Shown here: positions 33,497-41,574 of the stretch, in pieces
Layout of the letters: each line of letters starts with the position of its first letter
Position numbering within the stretch: position 1 is the first letter of the stretch
Origin: Parasphingopyxis sp. CP4
GTDB lineage: Bacteria; Pseudomonadota; Alphaproteobacteria; Sphingomonadales; Sphingomonadaceae
NCBI RefSeq assembly: GCF_013378055.1
Contig: NZ_CP051130.1
Location: 248,001 to 312,000, forward strand
DNA length: 64,000 nt
Direction of reading: 5' to 3'
Notes under the pieces: generated by a model
What the model was told of the DNA's origin: nothing
Seen by the model: the letters and a program-made list of their open reading frames with translations, nothing else
Databases searched by the model: none
Position numbers and translations under genes: made by a program

Positions 33497-34243
33497 ATGT
33501 CTACTGAAGCAGCTGAAGCCCCCGCAGAAAACCCATATGGTCTTCGTGCGGCGCTGGAAGAAGGCGGCATTGTGGCCCAGTCTACCTTTGGTATTCTGGT
33601 GCTGATGTCGGCGGCTTCCTGGTACATCCTGTTCACCAAATGGTTCGAACAGCAGAAGATCCTGAAGCAGGGCAGGCGCGCCCGCGAAAATTTCTGGCGG
33701 GCAAACAGCCTTCGTGAAGGCGCTGCCAAGCTTGAAAAGAATAGCGCATATCGTCAGATCGTCGAAGACGGCATCGAAGCACGCGAACATCATGACCAGC
33801 TGACCGATCCGGTCGAAGCGCATGAATGGACCGTCAACGCTCTTCAGCGTTCGGTTGGTACGATCAACTCCAAGCTGACTGAAGGCCTGGCAATTCTCGC
33901 TACTGTCGGTTCGACGGCTCCGTTTATCGGCCTGTTCGGTACGGTGGTTGGTATTTACCGTGCTCTCGTGAAGATCGGCGCAGCCGGTCAGGCATCGATC
34001 GATACGGTTGCTGGCCCGGTTGGTGAGGCCCTGATTATGACCGCACTTGGTCTGATCGTGGCTGTGCCGGCTGTTATGGCCTATAACTGGATGGTTCGCC
34101 GCAATAAGACGGTGTCTGAAGAGCTGCAGCACTTCTCCAACCAGATTCACGGTTACATCGTGTCGGACGGCAAGGTTAAGCCGGCAGCCCCGGCTGCTGC
34201 TGCAGGCAAAGCGCCTGCTGCCAAGCCTGCGACCAAGTCGTAA
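33497..34243 (+). CDS. exbB: ExbB-type proton channel subunit
   Basis: A 248-residue MotA/TolQ/ExbB protein. Three membrane helices are visible (about 28-48, 133-155 and 175-197), with LAILATVGSTAPFIGLFGTV (in two parts) as the family signature carrying the conserved Thr. The C-terminus is Ala/Pro/Lys-rich. GAGAGGAA precedes the ATG. It forms a pentamer around an ExbD dimer. A strong hairpin lies between it and exbD. Confidence 0.94.
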   Translation: MSTEAAEAPAENPYGLRAALEEGGIVAQSTFGILVLMSAASWYILFTKWFEQQKILKQGRRARENFWRANSLREGAAKLEKNSAYRQIVEDGIEAREHHDQLTDPVEAHEWTVNALQRSVGTINSKLTEGLAILATVGSTAPFIGLFGTVVGIYRALVKIGAAGQASIDTVAGPVGEALIMTALGLIVAVPAVMAYNWMVRRNKTVSEELQHFSNQIHGYIVSDGKVKPAAPAAAAGKAPAAKPATKS

Positions 34244-34250
34244 TGCGATA

Positions 34251-34284
34251 CGGGAGCGGGGTGCGAATAGCACCTCCGCTCCCG
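34251..34284 (+). promoter_or_regulatory. Intercistronic hairpin between exbB and exbD
   Basis: CGGGAGCGGGGTGC pairs with GCACC-T-CCGCTCCCG around the loop GAATA: 14 base pairs with a single bulged T. No U-tract follows, so it is not a standard terminator. It could stabilise the upstream exbB message or slow passage to exbD, giving more ExbB than ExbD. Confidence 0.75.
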
Positions 34285-34348
34285 GTCGACGCTAGCCGTG
34301 ATGCCAACAGGCTGCGGTTGGACTAGAGTTTAGGATAGGATTGATTCC

Positions 34349-34840
34349 ATGGGAATGAGTGTTGGACCCGGCGAAGGTGAAGACGAATCTGCGATCTCAG
34401 AGATCAATGTCGTCCCGCTGACGGACGTCATGTTGGTGTTGCTCATCATCTTCTTGATCGCGGTTCCGGTCGTGATCCAGACAGTTGAAGTCAACCTGCC
34501 TTCGGTACGATTGCTTCCGACGACTACGAAGCCGGAAAATGTCTCGCTCTCGATCCGTGCGGCGGACAACGGCACATGCGAAGTGTTCTGGGGAATGACC
34601 CGGGTCAATTCGAATGAAATGCTGACCCGTGCCATTCAGCATATCGAAGACGAAATCGAGCGCTTCGGTGGTGCAGAAAACATGACCGAGGACGATCTTC
34701 CCGAAGTGCATATTCGTGGCGATGTAAACACGCCATGGCGCTGCATTGGTGGGCCGATCTTCAACATGCAGCAAGCCGGGTTTACGCGGGTTGGCTTTAT
34801 TTCAGAGCCTGCACCGGGTGTCGGCATTCAACGGCTCTAA
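34349..34840 (+). CDS. exbD: ExbD-type motor subunit, first copy
   Basis: A 163-residue protein with one N-terminal membrane helix (about 28-48: VMLVLLIIFLIAVPVVI) preceded by ISEINVVPLTDVML. The Asp in PLTDVML is the proton-carrying residue of the ExbD/TolR family. A periplasmic domain follows. AGGAT precedes the ATG. The second copy follows 27 bp later. Confidence 0.93.
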   Translation: MGMSVGPGEGEDESAISEINVVPLTDVMLVLLIIFLIAVPVVIQTVEVNLPSVRLLPTTTKPENVSLSIRAADNGTCEVFWGMTRVNSNEMLTRAIQHIEDEIERFGGAENMTEDDLPEVHIRGDVNTPWRCIGGPIFNMQQAGFTRVGFISEPAPGVGIQRL

Positions 34841-34867
34841 GTCGGATGGTTTTAGGAGTAGAATAAG

Positions 34868-35302
34868 ATGGGTGGAAAAGTAGGCCCCGCCGCCGCTGAT
34901 GACGATCCGATGATCGACATCAACACGACGCCGTTGATCGACGTCCTGTTGGTGCTCCTCATCATGTTCATCATTACGATCCCGATCCAGACGCATGCCG
35001 TTAAGATCGACTTGCCGGTTGCCAATGATGATCCGCCGCCTGATGAAATTGTCGATCCGATCAAGAACGAGGTGTATATCTCGCCGACCGATCAGATCCT
35101 TTGGAACGGTGAGCCGGTGACGCGCCAGACGCTTCGTCAGTATCTGGATATCACGGTAACGATGAACCCAGTGCCCGAGCTGCACATGTTCCCGGACGCG
35201 CAGGCGCGCTACAACACGGTGGACGAAGTGCTGGCGATTACACGCCGTGCTCAGGTTACGAACATGGGCTTTATCGGCAACGACCAATATCGCCAGTTCT
35301 AA
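34868..35302 (+). CDS. exbD2: ExbD-type motor subunit, second copy
   Basis: A 144-residue ExbD protein with the same layout: DINTTPLIDVLLVLLIMFII (about 20-39) contains the essential Asp in PLIDVLL. The periplasmic domain is only distantly similar to that of the first copy, so the two probably form a heterodimer or serve different states. AGGAG precedes the ATG. A terminator follows 27 bp after the stop. The tonB-exbB-exbD-exbD set is the one described in Xanthomonas, where the second ExbD has a separate role in iron- or host-related functions. Confidence 0.93.
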   Translation: MGGKVGPAAADDDPMIDINTTPLIDVLLVLLIMFIITIPIQTHAVKIDLPVANDDPPPDEIVDPIKNEVYISPTDQILWNGEPVTRQTLRQYLDITVTMNPVPELHMFPDAQARYNTVDEVLAITRRAQVTNMGFIGNDQYRQF

Positions 35303-35328
35303 GCTGACATCTCTCAAATAAGGAATGA

Positions 35329-35359
35329 GGCGGGCCTTTCGGGCTCGCCTTTTTCTTTT
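35329..35359 (+). terminator. Rho-independent terminator of the tonB-exb operon
   Basis: GGCGGGCC and GGCTCGCC form an 8-bp stem with one G-T pair around the loop TTTCG, followed by TTTTTCTTTT. It ends the tonB-exbB-exbD-exbD transcript. Confidence 0.9.
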
Positions 35360-35477
35360 GGTGGAGCCGGGACTGTAGCTCATCTGAGCACGGCTATAGG
35401 TTGCGCGCGCCGCAGTCCGCGCATGGGACGCTACCGCGATCCAAACTGCGTGCTACATGGTATCCGGTGGGCGGGCA

Positions 35478-35501
35478 GGAGCGTCGCTGCTGGGACGCTC
35501 C
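35478..35501. other. Perfect 8-bp hairpin downstream of the ABC exporter gene
   Basis: GGAGCGTC and GACGCTCC are exact inverted repeats with an 8-base spacer. They lie about 10 bp beyond the stop of the minus-strand exporter gene. No T-run follows on either strand, so its role as a transcript end is uncertain. Confidence 0.5.
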
Positions 35502-35511
35502 AGGCAGATCG

Positions 35512-37290
35512 TTATGCACCACTGCTTTCGAACTGTAGCTGCGCCAGGCGGGCATAGAGGCCGCCTTGGCCGGTCAGTGCTGCATGATCGCCCTGTTCGA
35601 CGATCCGGCCTTTGTCCATCACGATGATACGATCGGCCGATCGAACCGTGGCCAACCGATGGGCGATAACGATGGTCGTGCGGTTTTCCATCAGCCGCTC
35701 CAGTGCTTGCTGCACCAGCCGTTCCGATTCCGCATCCAGTGCTGAGGTCGCTTCGTCAAGCAATAGCAGGGGCGCATCGCGGAGCAGTGCGCGCGCAATG
35801 GCAAGTCGCTGACGCTGTCCGCCGGACAGGCGCGCGCCACTCTCGCCCAAATACGTATCAAGCCCTTCGGGAAGGTCGCGGATGAATTCGGCGGCATTGG
35901 CGGCCTCAGCGGCTTGCCACAAGGCGTCGTCGCTGGCGCCCCAATGGCCATAGCGGAGATTGTCCCGCGCTGACGCAGCAAAGATCACGGTATCTTGAGG
36001 CACCATCGCGATCCGCCTGCGGACATCGCCTGGGTCGGCGTCCCTGAGGTCCACACCGTCCAAAGTAACCTTGCCCTGTTGAGGGTCGTAGAAACGCTGG
36101 GCCAGCTGGAAGAGTGTTGATTTACCGGCTCCTGATGGCCCTACCACAGCAACAAGATCGCCAGGATTGATCGCCAGGCTGAAATCCTCAAGCGCGGGCG
36201 TTTCCAAACGCGTAGGATATCGGAATGTCACATCATCAAATTTGAGCTCGCCGCGCGCGGGCTCGGGCAGGGGTTGCGGACGGGTGGGTGCCCGAATCTC
36301 CGGAACTTCTTGCAACAGCTCGCTCAGGCGGCCAGCCGCTCCGGCGCCGCGCATCAACTCGCCATAGACTTCGGTAAGCGCGCCAAATGCACCTGCAACG
36401 ATCATGCCGGTCAGTACAAACGCTGCGACGGCTCCGCCTGTGATCTGGCCCGAGATGACGTCCGAGGCTGCCTGCCACAAGACCATGGTAATCGCGCCGA
36501 ATATGAGCGTGATGACAATCGCTGTCATGACGGAGCGGATCGCAATGCGGCGGCGCGCGGTCGCGAAGGCACTTTGCACGGCCTTGTCGAAGCGATCACC
36601 TTCTCGGCGTTCCTGTCCGAAGGCCTGGACTATCTTCATGGCGCCCAGAGTTTCGGCAACCATTGCGCCCACATCGGCGATCCGATCCTGGCTGTGGCGC
36701 GATACGTTGCGGAGCATACGACCCAGGATCACGATCGGCCCAATCGCCAATGGAATACCAAGCAGCATCATCAGCGCGAGCTTCGGTGAGAGGGTCAGCA
36801 GATAGATGATCCCGCCAATGCCCATAACGATATTTCGCAAAGCAACGGAAATGGTTGTCCCGACAATCATCTCGATCACCGAAGTGTCAGATGTCATGCG
36901 CGAGGCAATTTCCGAGGGCCGATTCTCTTCGAAATATTTGGGGTCGAGAGCCAGCAGATTGCGCTGCACCGCGACGCGGAGGTCCGCAACCACCCGCTCA
37001 CCGAGCCAGGACACAAAATAGAAGCGCATGGCCGTTGCCAGTGCGAGCACGACAACAATCAGCAGCAGATAGAAGAAATATTGCGAGATATCGCCACCGC
37101 CTGCGCCACTGAAACCATCGTCAATAACGCGCCGGAATCCATCCGGAATTGCCAAGGTTGCGGCTGCTGCGAGCAGCAGCGCGATGCCAGCCCCCACGAT
37201 CCGCATCGGATAGCGGATGGCGAAACTCCAGATTAGGCGGAGATTGCCGAGTTTGCGGGATTTGGGGGTATCTGCGTCGCTGTCTGCCAT
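35512..37290 (-). CDS. ABC exporter, MsbA-like half-transporter
   Basis: A 592-residue fused permease-ATPase. Six membrane helices fill residues ~20-320. The ATPase has Walker A GPSGAGKST, Q-loop MVPQDTVIFA, signature LSGGQRQRLAIARALL, Walker B LLLLDEATSALD and switch His in VIAHRLATV. Such half-transporters act as homodimers and export lipids, lipid A or drugs. Whether this is the essential MsbA cannot be told from sequence alone; MsbA-like is used as a group name. The gene is divergent from the PHA depolymerase. Confidence 0.92.
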   Translation of the reverse strand: MADSDADTPKSRKLGNLRLIWSFAIRYPMRIVGAGIALLLAAAATLAIPDGFRRVIDDGFSGAGGGDISQYFFYLLLIVVVLALATAMRFYFVSWLGERVVADLRVAVQRNLLALDPKYFEENRPSEIASRMTSDTSVIEMIVGTTISVALRNIVMGIGGIIYLLTLSPKLALMMLLGIPLAIGPIVILGRMLRNVSRHSQDRIADVGAMVAETLGAMKIVQAFGQERREGDRFDKAVQSAFATARRRIAIRSVMTAIVITLIFGAITMVLWQAASDVISGQITGGAVAAFVLTGMIVAGAFGALTEVYGELMRGAGAAGRLSELLQEVPEIRAPTRPQPLPEPARGELKFDDVTFRYPTRLETPALEDFSLAINPGDLVAVVGPSGAGKSTLFQLAQRFYDPQQGKVTLDGVDLRDADPGDVRRRIAMVPQDTVIFAASARDNLRYGHWGASDDALWQAAEAANAAEFIRDLPEGLDTYLGESGARLSGGQRQRLAIARALLRDAPLLLLDEATSALDAESERLVQQALERLMENRTTIVIAHRLATVRSADRIIVMDKGRIVEQGDHAALTGQGGLYARLAQLQFESSGA

Positions 37291-37422
37291 AGAGAGCGCC
37301 TAGCAGTGCGGCTCCATCGGCTCAACATGACAGACTGTATATTGCTGCATTGCAACGTAGGCCAAAACAGGCCTAGAAGGGCGCTCAAGAGCGGTTCGAC
37401 GACCGCGCAGGCGGGAATTTTG

Positions 37423-38640
37423 ATGCTTTACAACATGTATGAAATGCAGCGTTCGATGCTGGCTGGTGCAAGTGCCATGGCTGGCTGGAGCGCAGAGATG
37501 CTGCAAAACCCGGCAAATCCCTTTGCCTATTCGGCTATGGGGCCGATCGTCGCATCAGCGCTGGATGTATTCTCGCACGCTTCGGCACCGCGCGGAAAAC
37601 CGGTCTTCGGCATCGAATATGTTGAGGTGGATGGCGAGTCGGTGCCGGTGTCGGTTGATATCGAGGCGCGTCACCCGTTCGGACAGCTCAAGCATTTTCA
37701 GAAAGAAGGCATTGAGGGCCAACCCAAGCTATTGATCGTCGCACCGATGTCCGGCCATTTTGCCACTCTATTGCGTGGCACCGTTGAACGGATGCTGCCG
37801 AGCCATGACGTTTGGGTCACCGACTGGCGCGATGCGAAGACGGTCCCGCTTTCCAACGGCAGTTTCGATCTTGACGATTATATCGATTACCTCGTCAGCT
37901 TTCTCGAGCATATCGGACCGGGCGCACATATGCTCGCGGTCTGTCAGCCATCGGTGCCCTGTTATGCCACCGCCGCTTTGATGTCAGCGGACGATCATCC
38001 GGCCCGGCCGCGGACGCTGACGATGATGGGCGGACCAGTCGACACGCGCGAAGCACCGACTTCAGTCAACACGCTGGCAACACAGCGCCCCCACAGCTGG
38101 TTCGAACAGAATGTGATCGCAACCGTTCCGATGTATTATCCAGGGGCTGGTCGACAGGTATATCCCGGCTTCCTGCAGTTGGCCGGCTTCATGTCGATGA
38201 ATCTCGGCAATCACATGATCACCCATTGGGAGATGTTCAAACATCTTGTCGAAGGGGATGGTGACAGCGCCGATGCAACCAAGGATTTCTACGATGAGTA
38301 CCGTTCAACCTGCGACATGACGGCGGAATTCTATCTCCAGACCATCGACGTTGTGTTCCAGACCCATGCATTGCCACGCGGCGAGTTCCGGCATCGGGGC
38401 AAGTTGATCGATCCAGGGGCAATCAAGGATATCGCGATGCTCGCCATCGAAGGCGAACGCGATGATATTTCCGGCCTCGGTCAGACCAAGGCAGCACTCA
38501 AACTTTCCAAGGGTTTACCCAAGAAATTGAAGAAATATCATATGGCCGAGGAAGTGGGCCACTATGGTATTTTCCATGGCCGCAAATGGCGCGAACGTAT
38601 CGCTCCGGTAGTCGAGGATTGGATCGCCAAGCACGATTAA
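37423..38640 (+). CDS. phaZ: Intracellular poly(3-hydroxyalkanoate) depolymerase
   Basis: A 405-residue enzyme of the intracellular PhaZ1 type, which degrades native PHB granules. The nucleophile is Cys174 in AVCQPSVP, a cysteine version of the lipase box that marks this family (Cys183 in Cupriavidus PhaZa1). The final His lies in VGHYGIFHGRKWRE near residue 390. The ATG at 37423 gives the typical start MLYNMYEM; the longer frame upstream is not related. It indicates that the organism stores PHA; no synthase gene is in the window. Confidence 0.94.
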   Translation: MLYNMYEMQRSMLAGASAMAGWSAEMLQNPANPFAYSAMGPIVASALDVFSHASAPRGKPVFGIEYVEVDGESVPVSVDIEARHPFGQLKHFQKEGIEGQPKLLIVAPMSGHFATLLRGTVERMLPSHDVWVTDWRDAKTVPLSNGSFDLDDYIDYLVSFLEHIGPGAHMLAVCQPSVPCYATAALMSADDHPARPRTLTMMGGPVDTREAPTSVNTLATQRPHSWFEQNVIATVPMYYPGAGRQVYPGFLQLAGFMSMNLGNHMITHWEMFKHLVEGDGDSADATKDFYDEYRSTCDMTAEFYLQTIDVVFQTHALPRGEFRHRGKLIDPGAIKDIAMLAIEGERDDISGLGQTKAALKLSKGLPKKLKKYHMAEEVGHYGIFHGRKWRERIAPVVEDWIAKHD

Positions 38641-38656
38641 TCCCTAAGGTATCAGG

Positions 38657-39259
38657 CTATTTGGCGAACTCCCTGTGTTTTGGATCGAGACCAAAACGAT
38701 TTGCTCCATAGTCGCCATCCTGAACGACGAAGTAGACCAGCATTAGAGTCCACAGCAAAAGCATAAGATTTAGCAAGAGCGCTATCCGAAAAAACTCGAT
38801 GAATTCTGACGCGTTCTGAATTGGATTTCCAATTACGCTGAGTTGAACATATCCAACGGCTGTGCCCATCAAAATTTGCGGAAACAGCCACCAGCCTCGG
38901 AGCCCGATATCGTGCAGTCGGCGGACCACTGCTGACGAATAGGGTATGATCAGAATTAATATGGTCGCGATAGTGAACCAGGCGAGAGGAAAAGGATCAT
39001 GCGCAGGAGACTCCCGCATCGCATCTAGCGCCCGTTCGTTGATGACTCCTGCCATTAGGTCCTGAGGAAAATCTGGATAGGCCGCTGCTACCTGTCGCGC
39101 ACGGACCTGATCGGTAGCGAATGTGATAATGCCAGGAATCAGGGTGGCCACAAACACAAATGGCCAGAAATGTGCACGCGTATCGCGGCCAGAAAATCGA
39201 AAATATAGTCGGAACCCGCGGACCACCGCTTCAAAAAACGATGGCGCGCGGTATTCCAT
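38657..39259 (-). CDS. DUF805 family membrane protein
   Basis: A 200-residue inner-membrane protein. The N-terminal FRLYFRFSGRDTRAHFWPF is the DUF805 signature, and RRLHDIGLRGWW (about 129-140) the second block. About four hydrophobic segments are visible. The function of the family is unknown. It follows the thiolase gene by 18 bp on the same strand and may be read from the same transcript. Confidence 0.88.
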   Translation of the reverse strand: MEYRAPSFFEAVVRGFRLYFRFSGRDTRAHFWPFVFVATLIPGIITFATDQVRARQVAAAYPDFPQDLMAGVINERALDAMRESPAHDPFPLAWFTIATILILIIPYSSAVVRRLHDIGLRGWWLFPQILMGTAVGYVQLSVIGNPIQNASEFIEFFRIALLLNLMLLLWTLMLVYFVVQDGDYGANRFGLDPKHREFAK

Positions 39260-39277
39260 TTTCTGTCTTTCGTGAAG

Positions 39278-40456
39278 CTAGAGAACTTCAAACAGTCCAG
39301 CAGCACCCATGCCGCCGCCGACACACATGGTGACGACAACATATTTTGCGCCGCGGCGCTTGCCTTCGATCAAGGCGTGGCCGGTGCAGCGCGCTCCCGT
39401 CATGCCATAGGGGTGGCCAATCGAGATTGAGCCGCCATTTACGTTGAGCAGCTCGTTCGGAATGCCCAGGCGATCGCGGCAGTAGAGAACCTGCACAGCA
39501 AAAGCTTCGTTCAACTCCCACAGGCCGATATCATCGATCGACAGGTCGAAACGTTCCAGCAGCTTCGGAATGGCAAAGACCGGGCCGATACCCATCTCAT
39601 CGGGTTCGGTGCCGGCAACAGCCATGCCGACATAGCGACCAAGCGGGGTCAGGCCTTTCTTCTCGGCAACCGAGGCTTCCATGACGACGCTGGCCGACGA
39701 TCCGTCGGAGAGCTGCGATGCGTTACCCGCGGTGATCGTCATGTCCGGCCCCATTACCGGCTGCAGGCTCTGCAAGCCTTCCAGCGTGGTCGACGGGCGA
39801 TTGCCTTCGTCCTTGGAAAGGGTGACTTCTTCCTGGCTGGTTTCGCCGGTTTCCTTGTTCACGACAATCTTGGTCGTGGTGGTCGCGACAATCTCGTCGT
39901 CGAAATGGCCGGCTTCCTGGCCAGCTGCTGTCCGCCTCTGCGATTCCAGCGAATATTCGTCCATCGCTTCGCGGCTGACATCATAGCGTTTTGCGACGGT
40001 TTCAGCCGTTTGTAGCATCGGCATATAGACATCGTTATGCATCGCTAGGAGCTCCGGATCGGGCTGCACGCGCATCTCTTTGGTCTGCACCAGCGAAATG
40101 GACTCAAGCCCGCCAGCGACGACGCAATCCATGCGATCGACGATTACCTGCTTGGCGGCCGTCGCAATCGACATCAGGCCGGACGAGCATTGGCGATCCA
40201 TCGACATGCCAGAAACGGTGATCGGCAGGCCGGAGCGCAGCGCAATCTGGCGGGCGACGTTGCCGCCAGTTGAGCCCTGTTGGAGCGCGGCGCCCATGAT
40301 GAGGTCATCGACTTCACCGCCTTCGATGCCGGCGCGCTCAACAGCGGCTTTTACGGCAAAGCTGCCCAGCGTCGGACCCTGTGTGTTATTGAAAGCACCG
40401 CGATAGGCTTTGCCGATCGGTGTGCGGGCGGTGGAAACGATAACTGCATCACGCAT
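39278..40456 (-). CDS. Thiolase (acetyl-CoA C-acyltransferase)
   Basis: A 392-residue thiolase. Cys90 in MDRQCSSG is the acyl-carrying cysteine; [17 protein letters not shown] and CVGGGMG near the end supply the other active-site residues. The length and the [10 protein letters not shown] start fit degradative beta-ketothiolases. AAGGAG precedes the ATG. It is the third gene after maoC and the CMD protein, so the operon looks like a beta-oxidation-related set: MaoC hydratase, an AhpD-like protein and thiolase. Confidence 0.95.
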   Translation of the reverse strand: MRDAVIVSTARTPIGKAYRGAFNNTQGPTLGSFAVKAAVERAGIEGGEVDDLIMGAALQQGSTGGNVARQIALRSGLPITVSGMSMDRQCSSGLMSIATAAKQVIVDRMDCVVAGGLESISLVQTKEMRVQPDPELLAMHNDVYMPMLQTAETVAKRYDVSREAMDEYSLESQRRTAAGQEAGHFDDEIVATTTTKIVVNKETGETSQEEVTLSKDEGNRPSTTLEGLQSLQPVMGPDMTITAGNASQLSDGSSASVVMEASVAEKKGLTPLGRYVGMAVAGTEPDEMGIGPVFAIPKLLERFDLSIDDIGLWELNEAFAVQVLYCRDRLGIPNELLNVNGGSISIGHPYGMTGARCTGHALIEGKRRGAKYVVVTMCVGGGMGAAGLFEVL

Positions 40457-40488
40457 GGTGAAACTCCTTGGTGGCTATTGAGGGGAAA

Positions 40489-41031
40489 TCAGGCCGGTAT
40501 CGACGGTGTGCCGGGTTCCGGTCGAATATCAAATGTTCCGATAATCATGGCGAGGCCATGATAGAAACCGACCAGCTGGACGATCTCGAAAATCTGATCA
40601 GACGTGAAATGGTCAGCAATCCGGGCAAACTCCTCATCACTGAGGTGGCGGCGATCGAGCAAGATATCAACCGTTGCCAACAGAGCGGTATCTGCAACAG
40701 ACCAGCCGCCATCTTCTGCATCCTTGGTTGCCAGCGCATCGAGCTGCGCTTCGTCGATCTCACATCGCTCGGCAAAAAGCGTGGCATGCATGCCCCACTC
40801 ATAATCTGCGCCGATCCGCGCCGCTGTCCGGAAAATGACCAGCTCGCGCTCGCGAATCGGCAGCGGACCCTTGTCGAGCAGGGACCCGCCAATGAACTTC
40901 TGCCACGCCCGTTCCGACGTGCCAATGATACGGAACAGCATCGGCGCATCGCCGCCATCTGGCGTCAGCGCGTTGAGCGCTGCCGCCAGGGCGTCCGGAT
41001 AAGGCTGAGACAGAGGCGTTATTCGCGTCAT
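40489..41031 (-). CDS. Carboxymuconolactone decarboxylase-family protein
   Basis: A 180-residue all-helical protein of the CMD/AhpD fold. ELVIFRTAARIGADYEWGMH (about 63-82) is the core block, where AhpD-type proteins have CxxC. Here the cysteines are absent (EWGMHA), so peroxidase-type redox chemistry is unlikely; Glu77 and His82 remain. QIFEIVQLVGFYHGLAMII is the second helix pair. It overlaps maoC by 4 bp (ATGA) and precedes the thiolase gene by 32 bp. Substrate unknown. Confidence 0.85.
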   Translation of the reverse strand: MTRITPLSQPYPDALAAALNALTPDGGDAPMLFRIIGTSERAWQKFIGGSLLDKGPLPIRERELVIFRTAARIGADYEWGMHATLFAERCEIDEAQLDALATKDAEDGGWSVADTALLATVDILLDRRHLSDEEFARIADHFTSDQIFEIVQLVGFYHGLAMIIGTFDIRPEPGTPSIPA

Positions 41032-41486
41032 GTGAAGAACTGGCTAATCCATTCTGCAATCAGCGCCGGCTTTTCTTCGCCTTCGATTTCGACGGAGAAT
41101 TCAAGCGTCTGCTGATATTGATTGGGGCGCTTTTCGATCAGATCGAGCAGCTTGAAATGACCACGTACCTTGGATCCGGATTTAACCGGGGTCAGGAAAC
41201 GGGTTTTGTTGCCACCATAATTGACGCCCATCTTCACGCCTTCGGGGCGCGGGCAATCGGATTTGGCCATCATCACAGGGAATAGCGACAGTGTCAGGAA
41301 ACCATGGGCGATCGTCGTGCCAAACGGCGTCATCTTGGCCGCTTCTTCGTTCACATGGATGAACTGGTGATCGCCGGTCGCATCGGCAAATTTGTTGATC
41401 ATGTCCTGGTCGACCGTAATCCACTCGGACGTGCCGAGATTCTGGCCGGCCATATTCATCATTTCGTCAATGGTGACGGTGCTCAT
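41028..41486 (-). CDS. MaoC-family (R)-specific enoyl-CoA hydratase-like protein
   Basis: A 152-residue single hot-dog domain. FADATGDHQFIHVNEE (about 34-49) holds the Asp-His pair of the hydratase motif and FGTTIAHGFLTLSL the helix that follows. Such proteins hydrate trans-2-enoyl-CoA to (R)-3-hydroxyacyl-CoA, which can feed PHA synthesis. The ATG at 41486 is chosen because the upstream frame is not MaoC-like. It is the first gene of the minus-strand operon with the CMD protein and thiolase and is divergent from putA. Confidence 0.9.
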   Translation of the reverse strand: MSTVTIDEMMNMAGQNLGTSEWITVDQDMINKFADATGDHQFIHVNEEAAKMTPFGTTIAHGFLTLSLFPVMMAKSDCPRPEGVKMGVNYGGNKTRFLTPVKSGSKVRGHFKLLDLIEKRPNQYQQTLEFSVEIEGEEKPALIAEWISQFFT

Positions 41487-41574
41487 ATCCGTTTCCTCTT
41501 TCGTTTTTTCTGCTAAATGGCGATGGCTTCCCCGCCATAGTGGAAGCCAATTCCTCGAACCGCAAGGTCTGTCC

